DNA from: Cliona cf. orientalis
Taxonomy: Eukaryota > Porifera > Demospongiae > Clionaida > Clionaidae
Length of the DNA stretch: 64,000 nt
Direction: 5' to 3'
NCBI GenBank assembly: GCA_963930775.1
Contig: OZ005696.1
Coordinates: forward strand, 8,548,980 to 8,612,979
A model generated the notes under the pieces. It worked only from the letters and a program-made list of their open reading frames with translations, did not search any database and was not told the DNA's origin. This document shows positions 56,376 through 64,000 of the stretch, piece by piece. A program made the translations under genes and the position numbers. Position 1 is the first letter of the stretch; every line of letters starts with the position of its first letter.

Positions 56376-57202
56376 CCGTAGAATCATGTTACTACGCCCC
56401 CCCTTCCTTAGTGCATGCTAGCACTGGGCAAAATTGGGGAGGGGGTTCAGTGTATCGATTCAGTATCAAATATACATGTATACACCACGTGCACGTGTGA
56501 TCTCTGTACTTTCTCTGGCTGTTTGAGGTTAAAATCCGAGAAATACGACAAAGTAAGGCAAAATACCGTAGAAACTGGTTGTTAAGCGCATGCGCTTATA
56601 ACACGCGGCAGCAAGAAAATATGCGCTTAACAAAAAGTATGCGCTTAACAGGAAGCATGCGCTTAATTAAAAGTGCTAAAATACGGTAGGTGGGGCGTGC
56701 GTAAAGAACGTGTCGAGGATAGAAAGGCCTACAACGGCGGCCAAGAAGCGACCAGAGAGCGTAATTCTCGACGTTTTCTTCTCCAGCCTACTTCTAGCCT
56801 TCTTTCTGGGCTCATGTAACCGATCGCTCGTCGTTCAGCTGGCTTGCCGTGCAACATTGAAAACGTGGGAGTGGCCTGGGGACGAGGCTACTTGCTGGGC
56901 ATATGCGCCTAACAAAGAGCGGTAAAGCTCGCACAAAACTATGCGCTTAATAAAAAGTATGCGCTTAACAGCGAGCAGCGCTTAACAACCAGTTTCTACG
57001 GTAGGGCACAAAATATAATGGCTAGTTTGATAGATGTAGGATACTCTTTTTATTTGGTTTACAGACTCTTATATCTACATTCTACAGTCAGAGGGGGGGG
57101 TTGATACGCGAGAAAAATCTACCTATATAGGAACTTGAGCTAAAAGTGCAGGGTGGACTTATGTGCAAGGGGGGGGGGGGGCGTAATTGCGAGACTCTAC
57201 GG
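56376..57202. mobile_element. CCGTAGAATC-ended element with nested insertion
   Basis: The ends CCGTAGAATCATGTTACTAC and GTAATTGCGAGACTCTACGG are imperfect inverted repeats, with TA on both sides. It contains the GCATGCTAGCACTGGGCAAAA block of the A4 MITE (33399-33580) and hosts 56576-57001. Confidence 0.7.
56576..57001. mobile_element. Nested element with CCGTAGAAACTGGTTGTTAA ends and ATGCGCTTA repeats
   Basis: The ends CCGTAGAAACTGGTTGTTAA and TTAACAACCAGTTTCTACGG are perfect inverted repeats between TA dinucleotides. Just inside both ends ATGCGCTTA(AC/AT) units are tandemly repeated (at least four on the left, three on the right). Confidence 0.8.
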
Positions 57203-57717
57203 TAATTACAGTATCCCATCATATGCATGCGATCACTGCACATACTGTACTGCTTGTATATGAATGCTTATCCTTGAGATTGAGGATTGTTTGAAGTTAT
57301 AGAAAAAATTAATTAAGAAACTATGTCCAATCTGGCCCTGACTATGATAATATGGAACGTACAGGCAGACTGTGTCAGCTCCAGCTTTCAAATTAACACA
57401 CAATAATAATCAACAATGTAACTGGGAAGGTCCCTGTATTATGCTTGGCCATTACAAACCTTACAATGACTGTCACAGACAATGGGTGCATTGGTATTAT
57501 CCTAGTACCTTGAACATAAGTGCCCTCCACTGTCCTAGCCTGAAGGGGAGTTGAGCTGAAGTTGGAAGGTAATTTCTGGATGTCACGTGCTTTTTTGTAG
57601 CGTGAAGGATCGGAGGCAGGTGGCTTTTGAGCTAAGCAACATAGCACTGAGCAAATAGCTGCAGATGGAGGGTAAGACCCCTTAATAACTATCAATAATG
57701 GAGTATTATTCAAGTTT

Positions 57718-57719
<2 letters not shown>

Positions 57720-57751
<32 letters not shown>
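57720..57751 (+). repeat. (TC)n microsatellite in B4 intron 2
   Basis: About 16 TC units; the same position in B1, B2 and B3 has only three to five units. Confidence 0.9.
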
Positions 57752-57753
<2 letters not shown>

Positions 57754-58077
57754 CTTCCACCCATTTCCTTCAATGATCTCTTCCCTCCTCCTTCCCCTAG
57801 TCTTCAGCTGCTCACCTCCATGATGTCCGGTGATGATGAGGTAAGTGCACTACAATACACCATAACCTATTGTGGCTGTTGTGGCAGCTGTTTCCTATTA
57901 TACGACTGCACATTATCACAACATTATACTCTGTGTACAGTCGAGCCTCCGAACAAAGGACACTTTGGGAACGGGCCTTTTGTCCTTTGTTCGGAGGTTG
58001 TCCTTATCTCAGAGGTTTGCCACATTTGACCTTAATAATCTCTAATAGGGCAGAGATTGATTCGAATGTACTAATAA

Positions 58078-58720
58078 GGTTTCATTTAGGATTTTTGTCA
58101 AGGGGGGGGGGGGCAAATGCAACAATTCCAGAGTTAAGGACTATATAATAGTTAGATACCGAGTCCGAGGGATCTACGCGATTTAGAGACCCGAAGGCCC
58201 GAGGCTGTAGTGTCCCGAGTGCAGCGAGGGCGCTACTAAGGGCCTGAGGGTCTCTAAAGAGCGTAGATCCCGTTGAAAAGGTATCTAACTATTAAGGACT
58301 ATAGTATGTTTTTCCATCCGTGAATGAGGATGTTGTGCTCATTAACTTTATTACATTAGGGGGGTCGGGGGGTATGCTCCCCCATGAAAATTTTTTAATG
58401 TTTCAACCTCTGAGACTGTTTCTGGTGGCTTCTGAGCACTTGGATGGGGAAAGTCTGTCAGTAATATCCACTGGTTCCCCTCCATTTCAACTCAAATGTT
58501 GCAAGGATGTGGGATGTGTCTCTTACCGCACGTAGCGCGAAGCTTTAGCTAATTTATGGCTTAAAAATAAGCAAAATTGCTGCTTTGGACACTTTCACCG
58601 GTTAAATCTTTTAGTTGTGCATGTATTGCACGTATGGATGGTGGCTACTCTCAAGGGGGGCAGCCAGCTTCCAAGGGGGGGCGGCGAGTGACCCCTCCCG
58701 CCCCCCCCCTAAATGAAACC
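58078..58720. mobile_element. Nested element with GGTTTCATTTAGG ends
   Basis: GGTTTCATTTAGG at the left pairs with CCTAAATGAAACC at the right, each followed inward by a G or C homopolymer. It carries the short palindrome 58148-58293. A 71-codon open frame inside has no recognised domain. Confidence 0.7.
58148..58293. mobile_element. 146-bp palindrome related to 10945-11084
   Basis: TAATAGTTAGATACC pairs with GGTATCTAACTATTA, and the internal arms GATCTACGCGATTTAGAGAC pair with the right arm. The A2 copy has the same layout, with CTACGTGATTTAG and the TCCCGAG.G..GCGAGGG centre. Confidence 0.7.
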
Positions 58721-59473
58721 CTGACTAAATATGACGATTGAATGTTCAAAACCTAATAATATGTGTTATGAGTGAATCATTGCATGACATGATTGCATGT
58801 TACTAGTCACGCAGTATCACTTATCTTGCAGATGCATGCTTTAGGTTAACAATCTTGTCAATACATGTATTTGCAATTGAACTGATGGACAAGGCTTCAT
58901 ATCCATGCCCTTTATAACCAAAAATTTAAAAATTAATAGCACACATCTTCCAAAGCAGTTATAGCCAGCTTCCTTGTAAGTTGTCAATCTGGGAAGGGGT
59001 TCTTGTTGATCAACGTCATTGTCCTCATCATCACCATCTCCTTCCATTAATTTTGCTAAGGAGCTGGTTATGGACTTGAAATACCACGTGTGTATCACCT
59101 CTATGGACCTATGCCTTACATAGATAAGATGGAGTTGGTGGACTCATTAACATTATTCCAGTGGCCTTGTTTAATAGCTATCATGTACATATATTATTTT
59201 CATCTGCGTGCGCTTGGTAGTGTGGGCGTGGCACATTTTTGAGGGTGTGGTTTCCTGATGTCCATTATTTAGAAGCGAATTTGTATTGGAAAGTCACATT
59301 GGTAGCTGGACTTTTGTCCGCTGTCCGGAAGTGAGAAGCATTCGCTTCTCGGAGGTTGCATAAGGACTAAAATTATGCAATATAAATCCAATCCGTAATA
59401 TGACGCTTGTCTGTTGTAGAGAGGTTGTCCTCTTCTCAGAGGGTCCGTTATCAGAGGCTTCACTGTACATGTA

Positions 59474-60116
59474 CCGTATCCTCCCGAAAATAAGCCCCCC
59501 CTTTTTCAGCAGTAGACATGACCTAGATTTGGGGGGGGGGGGGGGGGGGGGGGGGGCTTATTTTCGAATATGCACTTTCCCTCAAGTATAAGCCCCCACC
59601 TCCCGGCCTTGGCAGTGAAAGCGACAACAATCACGATCCATTTACAGTCGCCGTGTGGAAGGACGACACCATCGTTGGTTACGTACCGCGGGAAATATCC
59701 AGAGTTTGCTGTTTTCTTTTCTCCAAAAGAGTGGCAGCGAGATGACCTGTCAAGTAGACAGCAATAGACGATGATCGGCAGTGGGGAAAGGACTTGTTGT
59801 TCCATGTGTGTACGTCTTCTGAGGAAAGCAAAAGCATGTTGACCAGCTCATAAGTGTCTTCGCCAAGCTAGAAGTGCCATCATAACAGAATGACTTCAAA
59901 ACAGGCTTTTCTAAAAGCCATCACCATATACAAAAGATTCCTCTTTGCACTCGTAGTCAATTGAAAGGCGGGGTTATGTATGTACGTATGTGCTTTGCGC
60001 GTGCGTGTACGTGTGCAGTCTACTTGGTGGGAGGGGGCTTATAGTCGAGGCAAACATACCTGTGCAGGAACTTGAGGGTTGAAGAGGGGAGGGGGCTTAT
60101 TTTCGGGAGGATACGG
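59474..60116. mobile_element. CCGTATCCTCCCGAAAATAA-ended element
   Basis: The perfect ends CCGTATCCTCCCGAAAATAA / TTATTTTCGGGAGGATACGG lie between TA dinucleotides. Two internal arms repeat the CTTATTTTCG and ATAAGCCCCC units around a poly-G run of about 28. It sits directly beside the pogo-like element. Confidence 0.8.
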
Positions 60117-60830
60117 TATTACATAACTCAGGTAACCCAGGATCGGAAGCTCTCACAGAAATGCTATCATTTCCAGCTGACCAAGCCCCTACCCACCCCA
60201 CTCCCATACAAGTGTGCAGGGATTTTGTACTGGATTGTCGTTGCTAATTTGACATTATTTTGATGTCTTATAGGCAGAGTTTGTGTCGCAGGGAGGTGTG
60301 GCCACACTGTGTGCCCTCCTTCACTCAGCTAATGTGTTCATAGTTGAGAAGGCGGCTCTCTCTCTCTCCTACCTCTCCTCAACTTGCCTTGGCAACCGGA
60401 TGGCAGTCACTCAGGAGCGAGGGCAAGTTACATGTACTTATAGAGTAGAATTAAGGACTTTCAATATTAAAAATTTTACTCACAAGCAATCATATGAGTA
60501 GTTAGTATCATAGTGAAACCGTGGTTGTAATCTTTTATGTCAAAATGGGATTCAAGTCGGTAGTCGTGGCATGAAGACTGTTTTGTGATTATACCGGATT
60601 GTTGGTACACTCTTCACAGTCAGTAATGACATCACTGCAGGTTGGATGACCTTCAGAGAATCTTCACGAACACTTATTGTACTTATGATATAACTTCCTT
60701 TTCACTTCTGATACACATATGACATTGTATACGTCACCCGGGTGTGCATATGTGTGCATATATACCAGCAAGAGCGTTTGCAAGACTATGATCTCAACAA
60801 ATTATGCTTAGTTTATCCTGATACCAACAT

Positions 60831-61016
60831 ACTGTACAGTGGGAAATATTGGAGGGAGAAACTTCGTGAATGAGAACTTTACGGAATGCGAAATCGATGT
60901 CAATCGTATAGGTGGGTGGGGCATGCTCTAATTTTGTGGAGAAATTTTTCGCAGATGGTACTCAAGCGGCAAAATTTGTGAACATTTCTCCCTCAAAAGT
61001 TTCCCACTATACAGTA
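60831..61016. mobile_element. MITE in B intron 6 (B4 copy)
   Basis: It has ACTGTACAGTGGGAAATATT at the left and AAAGTTTCCCACTATACAGT at the right, as in the other B copies. Confidence 0.65.
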
Positions 61017-62462
61017 TACATTATGATCCAATACCACGCAGCCCACACTGAGGTACAGCTTCTGGTTGGTCAGATACTGATGAACTTTGCCATGTGTGAT
61101 GAGTCCCGCCCCTTCCTGCTGGATCACGGGGGCCTGGTGGATGTGATGGTGGAAGCCGTTGGGATGAACCAGCTGAGGGAGGCCATCAGAACTAGTGCTC
61201 TCAAGGCACTGCTGGAGCTAGGCAGGGCAGACAACAGGGTCATCTTGAATAGGGTAAGGGTTCTCTGAAATTTAATAATCAGTTCCCAATTGACCATCCA
61301 TTGCTATATATGTCCCCCCTCTCCCTAAGACTGTTACATAATTTTTGCTATGCTAAGATTTAGAGAAAACTAGAATAGTTAGCATTCTTATTTCCTTTCA
61401 GCCTGGGCTAGTCAAGGGTCTTTTGGACATTCAGTCTCTCGGAGGTAAGGAAATCCATCATTCTTGCTTGGAGCTGCTGCTCACCTTTGCCCAAGACTCT
61501 GAGGTAAAGTTCAGCAGCCCCTAGTTGTTGTTTTTGTACTTTTCTACATGTAATTCATTTTGGTGTGTTTTGTTACTGTAGGGTTTGAAGCAGCTGCTTG
61601 TGCACTCTGACCTTCTCTCCTCCCTCCAAGATTTGGTCCACTCTGCTATATACCAGTGACAGATACCTGGCTCTATTGATGGTATGTGGAGCGAAGTTGA
61701 AAAAATTAATTTCCTGCTAAATCTTTCATAGTTTCATAATACTGTGTATAGCAAACTCGTACAATATTAAATTTGGCTACTCTTGACCAATTTTAAAATC
61801 TGCCAATAGTATAATCTTGGGCCTAACCCCACTGATATTAATTTATTAAAAGGATATTATTATTCAGCTTTCTCTCCAGCTGCAGGTTGTCTTGGTGATG
61901 CTGAAGGCACGTCAACACAGGGCTAGGTTGATCTCCATTAGGGTGAGGGATCTACTGGAGGAACTGCAAAACAAGCTGGACGTGGTGACGGCTCAGGACG
62001 ATGAACTGATCAACCTTTTAGCCGAATGCTGGCTACAGTTCAATAATAATTAAGTTGTACAGTATCTCTGGTGTATTACAGCTTAATTCATCAACTCAAT
62101 CAAACTCCAAAATTTTATTAACAGTATATATCAATGTCATTAAATGCCACCATTGATCACTTTTCAGCATTACCACCACTTGAATTTTTGTCCAATTTTG
62201 ATTTAAAATTTTCACTAATAAAAGCATCATGTCATACATCTATACGTCGTGTGATCTATACCAAAGAGCTGTCTATGTGAACTATGACCAACAATGGTCA
62301 GTGGTGGTGGTGTGGGCAGGAGTGAGTATGTCCCTGGTGATTATGACTCTTGGGCTTTGGTGGTTCATACCAGGAAGGCATCAGTTCTGGTCTCTCAGTT
62401 CTCTTGGCTTCAACTGTGTCCTGTAAAAAAAAAAAGGAATTTCATAGTTTAGGTTATATTAG

Positions 62463-62806
62463 CATAGGCGTAGGAAGATACTGAAGGTTGGAGGGGCTGA
62501 ATATCCAATTGCGCGCGAAGCGCGCGCGAAAATTTTACGGCCACGCCCACTTCATGTTAAACCACGCCCATTTTTGCACGATCGAGGCTGCTATCACGAG
62601 TTTCTCGGTGAAAAAAATTAACTGTAAGTCGAGTAGAATAGATTTGGTAGCTATTGAGGCATATTTACTCATAATCAGGCCTGGTAAATGTTTAAAAATC
62701 TTTATTGTAACAATACTGGGCTGGAGAACAATGGGGGCTCTGCCCCTCTTCCTAAAATATTGGGGGGGCTACAGCCCCCTCAGCCCCCCCGGTTCCTACG
62801 CCTATG
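62463..62806. mobile_element. CATAGGCGTAGGAA-ended MITE, 5-bp target duplication ATTAG
   Basis: The ends CATAGGCGTAGGAA and TTCCTACGCCTATG are perfect inverted repeats flanked by ATTAG (62458-62462, 62807-62811). C1-C3 show the empty site (GGTTAGCTAAC). The interior has G- and C-rich subterminal runs like those of 21834-22252. Confidence 0.85.
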
Positions 62807-63103
62807 ATTAGCTAACTATATGGCTTTCATAAAAAGTAGGTAGATTATACCAAAAGTGCAACAGCAGATCGACAACTGTATTTGCATAACTCAACAGAAG
62901 ATCTAAGGCACCTAAAACACTTAGGAGGCTGTTGCAGTCTTTACCTTAGACACGGTGAAGCCTTTCTCCATGTTCAGTTGTGCATAGCCCACTTTCACTG
63001 CAATTCGATGGTTAGTTTCGACGTTGATTGTTACGTCCAGCATCAGCCTTCCCTTGGGCAGAGGAGGGAGACCACTTAGAACAACTTCACCAAGAAATGC
63101 AGC

Positions 63104-63351
63104 ATCTTCACGCACACCTCGTTCTCCCGTCTCATACACTTCAAAAACAACCGTCGTTTGGTCGTCTACGCTAGTGGTGAACTGCCTAGTCACTCTCGCA
63201 GGGCAGGGCAGGTTTTGCTGTAGTACAATCTTCACGCACACCTCCTTGTTCTCCCGTCTCATACACTTCAAAAACAACCGTCGTTTGGTCGTCTACGCTA
63301 GTGGTGAACTGCCTAGTCACTCTCGCAGGGCAGGGCAGGTTTTGCTGTAGT
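63104..63351 (-). repeat. 124-bp tandem duplication in C4 exon 1
   Basis: ATCTTCACGCACACCT begins both units (63104 and 63228) and TTTTGCTGTAGTACA ends both. The first unit lacks CTT of the CCTTGTTCTC stretch that the second keeps. It is unique to C4. Confidence 0.9.
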
Positions 63352-64000
63352 ACAGTCTTGACACTACCGTCTATGGCCTTGACACCAAGCGCAAAATTTG
63401 TGGCCGATAAAATGATGAAATCTTCGAATCGTTTGTTCCTATCTCCACCCAAGAGTGCGGCGTAGACAGCTGCACCTCGAACAGCGGCTGTGGATGGATC
63501 GGCAATAATCATAGGGGTCACCCCAACAAAGAGATTACAAAAAGCTCTTTGAATTTCGGGAAGAATCGGTGACCCCCCACTGAGCAAGATTTGGTCGATT
63601 TTTGCTTGCGCTTGTATCTGAACATTTCTGACACATTTTTCTACGCCCTGAAAATTGCCTGAACTAAACTCCTTCTGAGTGTTGGGTGTGAGGAGATAGG
63701 CATATGAAGAACGGACTTCGTAGATCGTATCGTCCATCGTGATACAGCAAATATCAACGAAACCAGCACCAACGTTGATGATAATGACATTCACTGCATC
63801 TTTGCTCTCAGACTCAAATCCGTGAGCAACTACAGCCGCCCACGCCTCGTTAATAAATCGTTTCACTTTAATCCCGGCGGCATCGCAAAGCTGTGTGATA
63901 CGCACTCGATCCATGAAGCCAAAACAAGCAGGTACAGTTGCAACAGCCTCCTTGACAGGAACTCCTAGGTGCACATCAACATTCTCGACCACCTTTCGAA

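Larger units (their letters stand above)
52906..57548 (-). pseudogene. A6: 3' half copy of gene A
   Basis: Exon 5 (55366-53273) and exon 6 (53183-52906) are fully open and close to A4 and A5, with the P-loop GAGGSGKT followed by Asn instead of the usual His. Of the DD3 exon only about 40 bp next to its donor remains (57548-57509), and there it is fused to the first exon of B4. DD2, DD1, exon 1 and the promoter are gone. Unless transcription starts inside intron 4 this copy is silent. An internal Met (MKEGG) could start a GTPase-plus-death-domain protein. Confidence 0.7.
57938..59465. mobile_element. Tc1/mariner- or pogo-like element, TA target, with nested inserts
   Basis: The ends CAGTCGAGCCTC and GAGGCTTCACTG form short inverted repeats of the kind seen in pogo/Tigger elements, flanked by TA (57936-57937, 59466-59467). 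Subterminal GGAGGTTGTCCTT and GAGGTTGTCCTC blocks repeat near both ends. No transposase frame of useful length remains. It hosts 58078-58720. Confidence 0.7.
57551..62053 (+). pseudogene. B4: armadillo-repeat gene with many lesions
   Basis: Exon-like segments are at 57551-57568, 57601-57671, 57801-57840, 60132-60211, 60274-60422, about 60641-60668, 61042-61253, 61402-61503, 61582-61681 and 61880-62053. Lesions include a 19-base deletion in the LLGGKNKEQ codons, a 7-base deletion in the QEYASEA codons, a deletion that removes the donor after QRIFT, and a 4-base TATA insertion in the HSATSDR codons. The intron after 57840 is expanded by about 2.2 kb of nested elements. The 5' end is fused to DD3 of A6. 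Confidence 0.8.
62298..64000 (-). pseudogene. C4: mini-Hsp70 copy with an internal duplication, cut by the window edge
   Basis: The start lies beyond position 64000. The visible exon 1 runs from 64000 to the donor at 62945 and exon 2 is 62420-62298, with the tail ending HSCPHHHH. A 124-bp tandem duplication (63104-63351) repeats the codons around TTSVDDQTTVVFEVYETGE; 124 is not a multiple of three, so the frame breaks between the two copies. The INEA form is kept. The intron is enlarged by the MITE at 62463-62806. Confidence 0.75.

Noticed and set aside
56576-57001. CRISPR-like array from the repeated ATGCGCTTA units
   Set aside because: The units are short, unevenly spaced and symmetrical about the element's terminal inverted repeats; the context is a eukaryotic transposable element.
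62488-62811. A 107-codon frame next to C4
   Set aside because: It lies almost wholly inside the MITE at 62463-62806, which has no transposase features.
1-64000. tRNA, rRNA or other structured RNA genes
   Set aside because: No stretch with tRNA A/B-box arrangement or rRNA similarity was recognised; the strong hairpins coincide with inverted-repeat elements.

Overview
The window is animal nuclear DNA, most likely from a demosponge such as Amphimedon. This is an inference from metazoan death domains in spliced genes with short GT-AG introns, a tyrosine-kinase-like tail carrying SH2/SH3-ligand motifs, AT-rich introns and a dense load of small inverted-repeat elements. No bacterial operon or viral element was recognised.

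The layout is a tandem array of one duplicated cassette with three gene types. Gene A (minus strand, six exons) encodes three N-terminal death domains, a P-loop/ROC-like GTPase with a COR-like region, and a C-terminal death domain (about 1,060-1,080 aa). Gene B (plus strand) encodes an armadillo/HEAT-type helical-repeat protein. Gene C (minus strand, two exons) encodes a shortened Hsp70 that lacks subdomain IIB and the alpha-helical lid and ends in a histidine-rich tail. A fourth gene, K, is a tyrosine-kinase-like kinase seen once nearly complete (37216-39881) and three times as relics.

Along the window: A1 (1581-8064), K relic (about 8178-8470), A2, a 5' half copy (9285-12008), B1 (12186-14756), C1 (15005-16658), A3 with one in-frame stop (17470-25775), B2 broken (25835-28234), C2 (28460-30099), A4 (30303-37072), K (37216-39881), a chimeric K/C relic (40253-40539), A5 (40872-47532), K relic (about 47640-47880), B3 broken (48117-50900), C3 broken (51128-52643), A6 a 3' half copy (52906-57548), B4 broken (57551-62053), and C4 broken and cut by the window edge (62298-64000). 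Three copies of A (A1, A4, A5) and two of C (C1, C2) splice into complete frames. Only B1 keeps a long open B frame.

A and the C that follows it are transcribed in the same direction. A and B are head to head, about 50-100 bp apart where nothing has intervened, and B and C converge. The A proteins look like multi-death-domain ROCO/NLR-like signalling proteins. Short in-frame hypervariable patches occur at the same place in each of the three N-terminal death domains, while flanking exons and introns stay nearly identical. Together with the catalytically altered mini-Hsp70 beside each sensor, this is the most interesting signal here. A role in recognition or cell-death signalling is inference.
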